Shown: positions 1 through 7,643, counted from the first letter of the stretch. The stretch: 11,600 bases of DNA from Saprospiraceae bacterium (GCA_013002625.1 JABDJE010000177.1:1-11600), one strand, 5' to 3'. The notes: generated by a model from the sequence alone, not told the origin. A program made the numbers and translations.

Positions 1-70
1 TTTCGGGTTTCGGGTTTCGGGTTTCGAGTTTCGAGTTTCGGGATTCGGGATTCGAGTTTCGAGTTTCAGA
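1..70. repeat. Heptanucleotide tandem repeat tract (TTTCGGG / TTTCGAG)
   Basis: Ten consecutive 7-base units can be read from position 1 with no break in phase. Units at 1, 8, 15 and 36 are TTTCGGG. Units at 22, 29 and 57 are TTTCGAG. Units at 43 and 50 are ATTCGGG and ATTCGAG, and the last at 64 is a decayed TTTCAGA. The tract begins at the window edge, so its true length is unknown. On the other strand it reads as CCCGAAA/CTCGAAA units. It lies downstream of the aquaporin gene and contains no coding frame. The function is unknown. The G-runs at 5-7, 12-14 and 19-21 could take part in a G-quadruplex if the tract continues to the left. Confidence 0.9.
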
Positions 71-100
71 GTACTTATGAATAATCTATATTTAGATGCC

Positions 101-142
101 CTTTAAACTTTCTTCCTTAAACTTTGCCCCTTGTCGCTTGTC
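101..142. repeat. Degenerate CTT-containing heptad tract
   Basis: Six successive 7-base blocks share the pattern (C/G)(T/C)TTNNN: CTTTAAA, CTTTCTT, CCTTAAA, CTTTGCC, CCTTGTC and GCTTGTC. The word TTAAACTTT occurs twice, at 103-111 and 117-125, exactly 14 bases (two units) apart. The tract is in a different phase from the one at 1-70 and is separated from it by 30 bases. It ends 9 bases before the aquaporin stop codon. It may be a decayed second heptad repeat family. The periodicity is visible, but the degeneracy makes chance harder to exclude than for the first tract. Confidence 0.5.
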
Positions 143-151
143 CAATCAATT

Positions 152-790
152 TCAATCCTCTTCAAGGCGTAAAAACAAATAGGTAGCAGGAATGCCTCCG
201 ATCAAAATCCCAAGAAGTACAAATAAATAATTAGACCAATTAATGAATTCCAAACAGACAAAGCTGAATCCAACGGCCGGATTGAATACGGCACCTGAAG
301 ACTTCCCAAAAATAACAGCCAGCGCACTGACACAGATTCCAATAGCCAATCCATAATAATTGTTGCCTGCTGTTCTTTTTGAAGCGGCTACGGTCCAAAT
401 AACGAATATGAGGATGAATGTACCCACTATTTCTGCTACAAGAATCTTGCTGTTGGTCGCCAGTGCAAAGGGGACAGAGTTCTGTTCAAGGTAATTACAA
501 AACAAAGATCCAATACCAGCGGCAAAAAACTGTGTTAATACATATAATAAAGCCAAAGGGGTAGATATGCGCTTCATGATAACCAGACCCAGGGTCACCA
601 TGGGGTTATAATGGGCGCCGGATATATTATATCCAGCATAAACGATAGAAGCCAGACCAAGCCCGATTACAAGAGGACCTGTTTCGCCAAGACCATATTT
701 GACGACCATCCCAATAATAATGACCAAAAAAAATGTACCGATAAACTCAATCAGGAGTTTGTTAATCGTATATCTCCTTGAACTTGTCAT
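152..790 (-). CDS. Aquaporin / MIP-family channel protein
   Basis: Inner-membrane channel of the major intrinsic protein family, expected to conduct water or small neutral solutes. The 212 residues are almost entirely hydrophobic segments, consistent with six membrane helices and two half-helices, and slightly shorter than typical bacterial members (about 230). The two family signatures are present: SGAHYNPM (N62-P63-M64, normally NPA) in the first half and GAVFNPAV (N170-P171-A172) in the second. In classical aquaporins and glycerol facilitators the second NPA is followed by the arginine of the selectivity filter; here that position is V173. Substrate therefore cannot be assigned from water-specific AqpZ or glycerol-specific GlpF patterns. 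The ATG at 790 follows an A-rich leader without a Shine-Dalgarno sequence. It lies 64 bases after the OmpA-family gene and is probably functionally unrelated to it. Family certain, substrate unknown. Confidence 0.88.
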   Translation of the reverse strand: MTSSRRYTINKLLIEFIGTFFLVIIIGMVVKYGLGETGPLVIGLGLASIVYAGYNISGAHYNPMVTLGLVIMKRISTPLALLYVLTQFFAAGIGSLFCNYLEQNSVPFALATNSKILVAEIVGTFILIFVIWTVAASKRTAGNNYYGLAIGICVSALAVIFGKSSGAVFNPAVGFSFVCLEFINWSNYLFVLLGILIGGIPATYLFLRLEED

Positions 791-854
791 GCTTAAAGAT
801 GAGCAAAAAAGTTAAAGCGAAGTATAAAAGTTAAGCTGTAATTTGTGATGATTG

Positions 855-2633
855 CTATTCAGAGAGACGCAGAATTTTGATTTCAACGCGTTGGTTTTTC
901 TTTCTTCCTGCTGGGGTCTCGTTTGTTGCAATTGGTTTGCGCTTACCATAACCTTTGTAACTTATTCTCTCATCGGATAATCCGCGTTCATATAAAAATT
1001 CAGCCACGGTTTTTGCCCTGGAGGTTGACAATCTATCACAGTAATCATCTGGAGGAATATTGTTGGTGTGCCCTCCAATTTCAATGACAACATTGGTATT
1101 GGTTGACATAAAGTCATAGACCTCATTCAGTACCTCATAAGATTCTCCGGTAATGGCACTACTATCTGCCTGGAAAAACAGATTATCAATTTGTAGGGTA
1201 GAGCCTACAGTTAATTTGGCCATATCTAAATCAGGCAATAATTTTGGTTTGCTGATATTGATCTTGTCCTCTATGCTGCAGTTATTCGCATCTGTGATCG
1301 TAACATAATTGAAACCGTAATTCAATTTTGTCGCTTGAGGGCCAGTTTCGCTGTTATCCCATTGAATTGAGTAAGGAGGTGTTCCGCCGATCGGTTCGAT
1401 GGTAGCCTTGCCATCCTTTCTCCCGGCTCTGGAAACTGCTTCGGTTGCAATGACAGTATTTTGTAATTCACGCGGGCCATCGATTCTGATTGAGGTAAAT
1501 TTTCGATTACCCAACACATCTTCTACAGTGACTGAATAAGTTCCTGATTTAAGGTTTGACGGGTTCTCACCTCGCACACTCACAGGGGACCACATGTACT
1601 TGTAGGGTTCTACGCCACCATTTACCTCGATTTTCAAGCTGGCGTCATTGCCATCAAAGCATGAAATGGTATTCTCAGGGATGATGGTTATACGCATATC
1701 CTCGATTTGAATTGAATCGGTGAATATGCGGTACAATCCAGCGTCTGCAGTTCCAAGCCACAACGCGCCTTCTTTATCACTGGCCAGGGCAAGACATTTT
1801 TTGGATACCAATCCTAAATTCTCACCATATTTCTCAAGACGTCCTTTGTACGGGTTATACCGTGTAAGAATATCAGAAGCTACATAGAGGTTGTTTTTAT
1901 TATCCAGTGCGAGATCATTTATTTCACCTTCATGCAAGCCTTTTTTTAGCCCTTGCGGAAATTCTCGTCCATCTACAAGTAGGTATAATTCTGTGTCGGA
2001 GAGCAGCCACAATCCCTCTCTATTCTCAGTGGCAGCAATCATTTTTTCCCGCTTATATTCAACCTTTAAAGCACCTCTATCATCTTTGGCTTCAACTACG
2101 CCTTTATCCGTACCAATCCATAATGATTTGTGGCTCCTGGAATAAAAGGTAAAATTGATTACATCGGAAAGCAGATTTGAATTCTGGGAATTATATTTTT
2201 TAATGATACTGCCATCTTTGGAATTCAGGATGTACAAGCCCCGGGTGGTTCCTACCCATATTCGATTTTTAAACAACTCGATGTCATTTATTCTTACACC
2301 TTCTTCCGAAAGTTTGAATATTCTGGTATTGTTTAGATAAATGGTATTGTCTGCATAGGCAGAAAAGATTCTGTCTTTGGCACTAACAACAGCTAGTGCA
2401 TTTGCATGATTGTTGTGGTTATCAAGCGCTTTGGTTTTGTTATCGTAAGATTTAATGCCTGTTTTACCTGCGATCCATACTGTATTATTCGTGACACGCA
2501 GGTCTGTAATTCTATCATTGGCTGCAAAACCATTTACGCGTTCAAGGACAAGTTCTGTTTTGTACAGTTCATCATCTTGAGCAAATGAACCAATGGCACA
2601 CAACAGGGAGAGACAAAGCAAGTAATATTTCAT
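855..2633 (-). CDS. Secreted beta-propeller / SprB-repeat / OmpA-domain protein
   Basis: Exported envelope protein, 592 residues from the chosen start. An ATG eight codons upstream (2657) would put charged residues before a classic signal peptide (MKYYLLCLSLLCAIGSFA), so the start at 2633 is preferred. After the signal peptide come about 280 residues of propeller-type repeats, seen as WIAGKTGIKSYD, IWVGTTRGLYIL, LWIGTDKGVVEA and LWLGTADAGLYRI, resembling two-component-regulator propeller blades. Residues about 322-387 and 394-462 are two SprB-like repeats (GGVEPYKYMW, GGTPPYSIQW, with GTYSVTVED and NYVTITDANNC). Residues about 482-590 are an OmpA C-terminal domain (IEIGGHTNN, LSTSRAKTVAEFL, RISYKGYGKRKPIA, GRKKNQRVEI), which in this family binds peptidoglycan. 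The usual GHTD aspartate is replaced by asparagine. No kinase or DNA-binding domain is present, so a regulator role is unlikely. It is probably an envelope-anchored structural or binding protein, with its partner unknown. Confidence 0.85.
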   Translation of the reverse strand: MKYYLLCLSLLCAIGSFAQDDELYKTELVLERVNGFAANDRITDLRVTNNTVWIAGKTGIKSYDNKTKALDNHNNHANALAVVSAKDRIFSAYADNTIYLNNTRIFKLSEEGVRINDIELFKNRIWVGTTRGLYILNSKDGSIIKKYNSQNSNLLSDVINFTFYSRSHKSLWIGTDKGVVEAKDDRGALKVEYKREKMIAATENREGLWLLSDTELYLLVDGREFPQGLKKGLHEGEINDLALDNKNNLYVASDILTRYNPYKGRLEKYGENLGLVSKKCLALASDKEGALWLGTADAGLYRIFTDSIQIEDMRITIIPENTISCFDGNDASLKIEVNGGVEPYKYMWSPVSVRGENPSNLKSGTYSVTVEDVLGNRKFTSIRIDGPRELQNTVIATEAVSRAGRKDGKATIEPIGGTPPYSIQWDNSETGPQATKLNYGFNYVTITDANNCSIEDKINISKPKLLPDLDMAKLTVGSTLQIDNLFFQADSSAITGESYEVLNEVYDFMSTNTNVVIEIGGHTNNIPPDDYCDRLSTSRAKTVAEFLYERGLSDERISYKGYGKRKPIATNETPAGRKKNQRVEIKILRLSE

Positions 2634-2731
2634 CGTTTTACTTTCGAAATTTTGCACAACACCAGAACGGTATTCTTCGACTCAAAGGTCGGAAAAAACT
2701 GAATTTAACATTACATTAAACGCAAATAAAA

Positions 2732-2764
2732 CGAAATTAATATTTGGTTTGATGCTTATGCAAA
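2732..2764 (-). promoter_or_regulatory. Candidate Bacteroidota-type promoter for the propeller/OmpA gene
   Basis: On the minus strand, TTTG (2764-2761) is followed after exactly 21 bases by TAATTTCG (2739-2732). The known Bacteroidota sigma-factor consensus is TTTG, 19-21 bases, TAnnTTTG; the -7 element here matches at five of its six fixed positions. It lies in the 150-base gap behind the DUF6624-like gene and would give a leader of roughly 90 bases before the ATG at 2633. AT-rich DNA yields such matches by chance fairly often, so this is a candidate only. Confidence 0.4.
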
Positions 2765-2776
2765 GTTTTGCTGGCA

Positions 2777-2800
2777 TGATTTATTATTTGAAATAAATCA
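2777..2800. repeat. Perfect 9-bp inverted repeat over the stop codon of the DUF6624-like gene
   Basis: TGATTTATT (2777-2785) and AATAAATCA (2792-2800) are exact reverse complements separated by six bases, spanning the TAA stop at 2784-2786. The stem has only one G-C pair and no U-run follows it on the minus strand. It is therefore a weak hairpin and not a classical intrinsic terminator. It may contribute to 3'-end formation between the two OmpA-type genes, or be a chance AT-rich palindrome. Confidence 0.45.
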
Positions 2801-4649
2801 CACGATCGACATTTATTGGATTGAGTCCTATAATTTCTCTATTTGCATTCAGCTGATCTGCCCCAATGTGATCATACAATACAACCGAATTTTCATCTTT
2901 AGCCACCCATTGTGTTCCATACTCTTGGGGCTTACCACTAAGTTTCAAATATCGATCATATAGATTTATATATTGCGTCCATTCCATCTCACCTTGAAGG
3001 CATAATGCTTTAAACTGTGGCAAGAATGCAGCATAAAGACTCGTATCCAAAGAATGATTAATTATCAATGGTGCCAATCTGGACGCATTCTTACCATATT
3101 TTGAAAAATCTGGAATACTATGATCTTTAAGATATGCCAGAAGCGTTACAAGGTTTGAGGAATCATTATTGGAACCGTATTCTTCAGGAATAGAAAATTC
3201 TAGATTATCCTCCCACTCGTGGCGACCCGTTAATAACTTTAATTTATATCTATGGCTTCGGGTCATTTGGTCATTTATATATAGAGAATCTAGAAAGAAA
3301 ACTTCTCCGAAATCAATTTCAGAATTATGCTGTGCTTTCAATAATTCCATAACTTCCTCATTGGCCCATTGAGGCAAACATTCATCTAGCCTTGGGTCAA
3401 ATAAGATATGTATTATGTCTGCAGAATTTACAATATTTGACCAAATCCTAAAATATCTGCCAAAGGCATTTTTATTTGAGGTCTTACAACTTCGAATTAA
3501 ATCTCTGTAAATCTTTTGTGGAGCTAAAAGGTTTGATATAGTTAACAAGGCACTGCGATATTTCCAATTACTTCTACCATCTCCAATTGAAGCAATCGCC
3601 AGTGAATCGCTGATTGAACAGCCTATGATTCTTTCCTCAGGAATATTTAAAATATTGGTTAAATGTGCTGTTACGGCCTGAAGTCGATTTTTCGATAATT
3701 GCTCGTTATCGCTTCCTTTACTGTCAGCCCCGGCTTCTATGTTTAATACCAAATATGGGTACTTGTTTAAAGTGTCTGCCAGTGATTGCAAAGAGGCAAT
3801 TGCCTCTTCACTAATATCAATGCGATTGTTCTCGAAATATATAAAAGTGCTATCGATACCACTGTAAAACACCTCTTTATCCGATTCGAAATCTATGCAT
3901 TCGTAGTATTGAAAGTCTTCTTTGATTTCGGGTTGAACCTCCTTAATTGAAATATTATCTATGAAGTAGGGATAGGTTCCTCCACTTCCATTTTCAAATG
4001 TCCATGTTTTGTCAACATACACGCCGATAGTCAAATGTGACATGGTGCAAAGAGGTCTGATTTTCCAGTTTAGCGTTTGCCATGTATCCATTTTAATGTC
4101 ATCTGATCCCAGATAATTTCCGGATTTATATATGCCAATATTGTAGGTGCTTATTTTTTTGTTTAAAAGCTTTAGCCCAAATTGTTCTAAGACTTCATCT
4201 GCAAAAACTTCTCTTGTTGGGAAATGGACAGACAAACTAATTTCATAGAATTTACCAACTTGCATCGCTTCTTTAAGTTCGGTACTTATAAATGAAGTAA
4301 GACTTATTTTGTGTTGTGCATTATTATAGTGATAATAAGGCGGTGCATCATGGACAGTCATTTGAACGATCTGGCAACTATCTGCTAAACCTACTAAATC
4401 GAGGTTGCACACACCATCTAAGACCATAGCATCTGTAATTTTGTTACGACACGAGCACACTTTGTGTTTCCAACCTGGTCCATCTGACCAAGAAGAGGCT
4501 TTTATTTTATTATCATAATGATCCTTAAGGTGCCATTTTTTAATACCGCCTTCATTTTCTTCAAAGCTGGGATTGGGAACAAGATTTTGAGAGATAGCAA
4601 CGGCAGGCGCTGCCAAGACGGTGAACAGTAAAAGGATTGTACGCAGCAT
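2784..4649 (-). CDS. Secreted protein: carbohydrate-binding-like N-terminus, degenerate OmpA-like domain, DUF6624-like C-terminus
   Basis: Exported protein of 621 residues whose exact role is unknown. A signal peptide (MLRTILLLFTVLAAPAVA) is followed by NLVPNPSFEE, the usual opening of Bacteroidota modules that resemble carbohydrate-binding jelly rolls. This region runs to about residue 236, ending in YPYFIDNISIKEV, and holds several cysteines (65, 67, 81, 92). Residues about 258-372 follow the OmpA C-terminal layout (IYFENNRIDIS, LNIEAGADSKGSDNEQLSKNR, IIGCSISD, NWKYRSALLTI). However, the GHTD, GYG and NRRVEI signatures are eroded, so peptidoglycan binding is doubtful. Residues about 455-615 resemble DUF6624: NDQMTRSHR, NHS at 531-533, LYDRYLKLSGKPQEYGTQ and NREIIGLNPIN. 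The function of DUF6624 is not known. The start is 42 bases after the transporter stop, so it may be read through from the sugar operon. The domain reading of the C-terminus rests on recalled family motifs. Confidence 0.75.
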   Translation of the reverse strand: MLRTILLLFTVLAAPAVAISQNLVPNPSFEENEGGIKKWHLKDHYDNKIKASSWSDGPGWKHKVCSCRNKITDAMVLDGVCNLDLVGLADSCQIVQMTVHDAPPYYHYNNAQHKISLTSFISTELKEAMQVGKFYEISLSVHFPTREVFADEVLEQFGLKLLNKKISTYNIGIYKSGNYLGSDDIKMDTWQTLNWKIRPLCTMSHLTIGVYVDKTWTFENGSGGTYPYFIDNISIKEVQPEIKEDFQYYECIDFESDKEVFYSGIDSTFIYFENNRIDISEEAIASLQSLADTLNKYPYLVLNIEAGADSKGSDNEQLSKNRLQAVTAHLTNILNIPEERIIGCSISDSLAIASIGDGRSNWKYRSALLTISNLLAPQKIYRDLIRSCKTSNKNAFGRYFRIWSNIVNSADIIHILFDPRLDECLPQWANEEVMELLKAQHNSEIDFGEVFFLDSLYINDQMTRSHRYKLKLLTGRHEWEDNLEFSIPEEYGSNNDSSNLVTLLAYLKDHSIPDFSKYGKNASRLAPLIINHSLDTSLYAAFLPQFKALCLQGEMEWTQYINLYDRYLKLSGKPQEYGTQWVAKDENSVVLYDHIGADQLNANREIIGLNPINVDRVIYFK

Positions 4650-4691
4650 AAGTAGATTAGTTGGACTAATTGTAAAACGATAACTTACCTT

Positions 4692-6200
4692 CTAATCATC
4701 TACACGCAAGGATAATACGCCAGCAAGGATCATGGATGCACCACCGACGATTAAGGCATACACAGGTTCATTTCCGAAAAACCGGGATACCATGAATCCT
4801 AGAATTGACGCGGCCACCAATTGGGGTATAACAATAAAGAAGTTAAAAACCCCCATGAAATATCCCATCTTATCTGCCGGGAGTGATCCTGATAACATGG
4901 CATAAGGAATCGATAATATACTCGCCCATGCAATCCCTACACCAATCATTGGTAACCACTCGAGATTAAAGGTCGTTGGGTTCTGAATAAAGTAGATGTA
5001 AATCAACCCAAGACCTCCTACCAGCAAGGCAAGGAAATGGGTGAATCGCCTGGACGTCTTTTTTGCCAGCACAGGCAGTAAGAATGCAACCAATGCTGCA
5101 ATGATATTGTAGTTGGCAAACATTTCACCTACCTGGTTGGCTCCGTTATTATAGGCTTCACTTGTGGGATCAGTGGCGTTATAAATATGCTCCGTGACAG
5201 CGGGTGTCATATAGATCCACATGGAGAATAATGCAAACCATGAAAAGAACTGAACCCATGCCAATTGTTTCATGACTTTCGGCATAGACTGAAAGTCATT
5301 CATGATGGTAACAAACCCATTGTCGGTTTTACCACCTTTCTGGAAAAATCCTGAAATGATCAATGCTACACTTCCAAGCCCAATTAGGCCCAGTGTCAGC
5401 ACGTAGAGGTCTTTTTTCAATCCAAAATGATAAATGATGTAGGTCAGAACGAGACTTAAGAGAAGCAACAGAACGCCTGTTCTGAGTTGAGTTTGGCCAT
5501 TCGAAGAAAACCATTCCTGAGGCCTTTGCTCCATTTCAAATTCATCTTGCTTCGCATCATCAAATTGTTTCATCTCCTCAGGTGAATACTCTTTAGACCT
5601 CAATACGGTCCAGAGAACAGCTACAAAAAAGACAGCCCCTCCTATATAAAATGAATACTTTACCGAATCGGGAATAACACCTTCTGCTGCGGTGTTTGCA
5701 ACCCCTAATTGAGTCAGTATCAGGGGTAATTTTGACGCTACATAGGCTCCGATACCAATGAAAAAGCTTTGCATGGCAAAGCCCATAGTTCTTTGGGAAT
5801 CTGGCAGGTTATCTCCTACGAATGCGCGAAATGGCTCCATGGATACATTTATGGATGCATCCATAATCCAGAGCATACCTGCAGCAAACCATAGATAGGG
5901 TGAATTAGGCATTACAAATAAGGCCAAAGACGCCAGGATGGCGCCGGCCAGAAAATAGGGTCTGCGTCGACCAAGTTTGGAATGCCATGTTCGATCACTG
6001 AAATAACCAATTATGGGTTGAACAATGAGTCCGGTTAAAGGTGCCGCTACCCATAGAATTGGGATATCATCAATTTCTGCACCAAGGGTCTGGAAAATCC
6101 TACTGACGTTCGCATTCTGTAGAGCGAATCCCATTTGTATTCCCAGAAACCCAAAACTCATGTTCCAGATTTGCCAAAAGGATAACTTTGGTTTTTTCAT
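4692..6200 (-). CDS. SLC45-like MFS transporter, probable maltose/alpha-glucoside importer
   Basis: Inner-membrane sugar transporter of the major facilitator superfamily, 502 residues with about twelve hydrophobic segments and a charged cytoplasmic loop near residues 205-235. The N-terminal half carries GYFSDRTW followed by LGRRRPYFLAG (residues 65-85), the loop 2-3 signature. It also carries GFALQNANVSRIFQTLGA and DASINVSMEPFRAFVGD. Together these match the SLC45-type glycoside-proton symporter group common in Bacteroidota maltose loci. The ATG lies 6 bases after the amylase stop, with an A-rich junction, so the two are almost certainly co-transcribed. Next to maltose phosphorylase, the natural job is importing maltose or short maltodextrins from the periplasm. 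The substrate is inferred from context and not read from residues; sucrose or another alpha-glucoside is the main alternative. Confidence 0.87.
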   Translation of the reverse strand: MKKPKLSFWQIWNMSFGFLGIQMGFALQNANVSRIFQTLGAEIDDIPILWVAAPLTGLIVQPIIGYFSDRTWHSKLGRRRPYFLAGAILASLALFVMPNSPYLWFAAGMLWIMDASINVSMEPFRAFVGDNLPDSQRTMGFAMQSFFIGIGAYVASKLPLILTQLGVANTAAEGVIPDSVKYSFYIGGAVFFVAVLWTVLRSKEYSPEEMKQFDDAKQDEFEMEQRPQEWFSSNGQTQLRTGVLLLLLSLVLTYIIYHFGLKKDLYVLTLGLIGLGSVALIISGFFQKGGKTDNGFVTIMNDFQSMPKVMKQLAWVQFFSWFALFSMWIYMTPAVTEHIYNATDPTSEAYNNGANQVGEMFANYNIIAALVAFLLPVLAKKTSRRFTHFLALLVGGLGLIYIYFIQNPTTFNLEWLPMIGVGIAWASILSIPYAMLSGSLPADKMGYFMGVFNFFIVIPQLVAASILGFMVSRFFGNEPVYALIVGGASMILAGVLSLRVDD

Positions 6201-6206
6201 AATTTT

Positions 6207-7643
6207 TTATTTGGTATAAATGGCATATTCCCAGGCTCTCATTTCAAGGATGCCATCCTCATTGACATGCTGAGCAGGCTCAAGATAGGCCGTATATCCT
6301 TCAAGACTGAAATCTGCAAACTTCTGTTGATCTTCAGCTGATAGATTTAGAAGAACAATGACTTCATTGTTATCTTTTTGTCTTTTGTACACGAGTACAT
6401 CCTCATCTGCCATTAAAAATTCCGGATCGCCCCCAGCGCCGCCATTCCATAAAGCTGGATTATTATGTTTTAATTCAAATAAGGATTTATAGAAATCAGC
6501 ATACGCATAGTCCCCCCATTCTATAGGGTCTTTCACAAAAAACTGCAAGCGTTTTTTTAAAGGTTCTTCCTGGCCATTATAGATGAGTGGCATGCCTTCC
6601 AATGTTGCTGCAAGGACAGCTAATGTTTTGTGCGCATCGCCCATTCTATCAAAAACAGTCCCTGCCCATGTGTTCTCATCATGGTTAGACGTAAAATGAA
6701 TATGAAAACCGCCTTTATTGAATTTCTTTTTATCCTGATTGTACCAATCAACGATATCCTTAGCCTTTTTTTCACCTTTGGCGATATGATTCATAAGATG
6801 ATGGAAATCCCAGCCATAGGTTGCATGATAAGTATTATTATTTCTGTGCGACGGCACCTGAGATTCTGCCAATAGAAAGATATCTTTTTTGGTCTTTATC
6901 AGTTCAGGTGTCATCTGATCCCAAAAATCCTGTGGGATACCATGTGCCACATCGATCCTAAATCCATCGATGTCATATTCTGTAAGCCAAAACTGCAATG
7001 CATCAATCATGGCGAGACGCATTTCCTGATTGTCAAAGTTCAGGTCTGCAACATCCGTCCATCCCCATGACTTTCCTGTATTGTAATCGATAGGATCTAT
7101 TATATTACCAAGCGAATCCTGCGTATACCATTCAGGATTGGACTCAATCCACGGATTATCCCAACCTGTATGATTTGGCACCCAGTCAATAATGACCTTC
7201 ATGTCATTGTTATGTAATGCAGATACAAGTTCCTTAAAATCTTCCGCCGTGCCGTAATCAGGATTTAAGCCTTTATAATCTCCTACCGCATACGGACTGC
7301 CCAGATACTTCTTTCTTTCTTCAGGATCTTCGATTTCTTCAACCTCTTTATCATTGGTTGCTTTTCTTTTCTTTTCAGAAATAGGGTGGATGGGCATAAG
7401 CCAAAGGATATCAATTCCCATCTCTTTTAGTCTTGGGACCTGCGAGGTTATGGCATCAAAACTTCCTTCTTCACTGAATTGTCTTGTATTGACTTCATAG
7501 AGGGTAGCATCTTTAAGCCAATCAGGATATCCCAGTTCCAAAGAGTTCTCTACTTGAATATCTGATGTACTGGTGTCGGTGTTTTTACATGAAACAAAAA
7601 TTAGGGTAAGGCAAAATATGCCCAGGTATAGCTGCTTAATCAT
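6207..7643 (-). CDS. GH13 alpha-amylase-family glycoside hydrolase, lipoprotein
   Basis: Retaining alpha-glucan hydrolase (or a close GH13 relative) of 478 residues. The N-terminus has a lipobox, LIFVSC, with the lipidated cysteine at C19, so the enzyme is anchored in the envelope; surface or periplasmic side cannot be told. All four GH13 regions are intact: DWVPNH (153-158), GFRIDVAH with nucleophile D231, LLAE with acid/base E260, and SNHDE with stabiliser D322. GQEE follows at 357. A charged segment of about 16-18 residues (around 96-113, DKEVEEIEDPEERKK) sits ahead of LGSPYAVGDYKG, where many relatives have a shorter link. A short beta domain closes the protein. It follows the maltose phosphorylase gene by 50 bases. 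Its product is inferred to be maltose or short maltodextrins feeding the transporter. Subfamily and exact linkage preference are not determined. Confidence 0.9.
   Translation of the reverse strand: MIKQLYLGIFCLTLIFVSCKNTDTSTSDIQVENSLELGYPDWLKDATLYEVNTRQFSEEGSFDAITSQVPRLKEMGIDILWLMPIHPISEKKRKATNDKEVEEIEDPEERKKYLGSPYAVGDYKGLNPDYGTAEDFKELVSALHNNDMKVIIDWVPNHTGWDNPWIESNPEWYTQDSLGNIIDPIDYNTGKSWGWTDVADLNFDNQEMRLAMIDALQFWLTEYDIDGFRIDVAHGIPQDFWDQMTPELIKTKKDIFLLAESQVPSHRNNNTYHATYGWDFHHLMNHIAKGEKKAKDIVDWYNQDKKKFNKGGFHIHFTSNHDENTWAGTVFDRMGDAHKTLAVLAATLEGMPLIYNGQEEPLKKRLQFFVKDPIEWGDYAYADFYKSLFELKHNNPALWNGGAGGDPEFLMADEDVLVYKRQKDNNEVIVLLNLSAEDQQKFADFSLEGYTAYLEPAQHVNEDGILEMRAWEYAIYTK

Noticed and set aside
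1..70. CRISPR array or telomere-like sequence
   Set aside because: Units are only 7 bases with no spacers, so it is not CRISPR. The adjacent genes are ordinary bacterial genes and nothing indicates a linear chromosome end.
791..854. Promoter for the aquaporin gene
   Set aside because: Two TAACTTTT words resemble the -7 element, but neither has a TTTG at 19-21 bases upstream, so no site can be supported.
1322..1519. 65-codon minus-strand frame inside the propeller/OmpA gene
   Set aside because: It overlaps the SprB-like repeats in another frame and shows no domain or start signal of its own.
2634..2657. Upstream ATG (2657) as start of the propeller/OmpA gene
   Set aside because: It would place eight mostly polar residues in front of a textbook signal peptide that begins with its own methionine at 2633.
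855..4649. The two OmpA-type proteins as SusE/SusF-like partners of the maltose operon
   Set aside because: They have type I signal peptides without a lipobox and contain OmpA-like domains, unlike the starch-binding lipoproteins SusE/SusF. Only proximity supports a link.
4656..4670. Inverted repeat ATTAG-TTGGA-CTAAT upstream of the DUF6624-like gene
   Set aside because: The arms are only 5 bases in AT-rich DNA, which is easily chance, and there is no promoter or terminator context.
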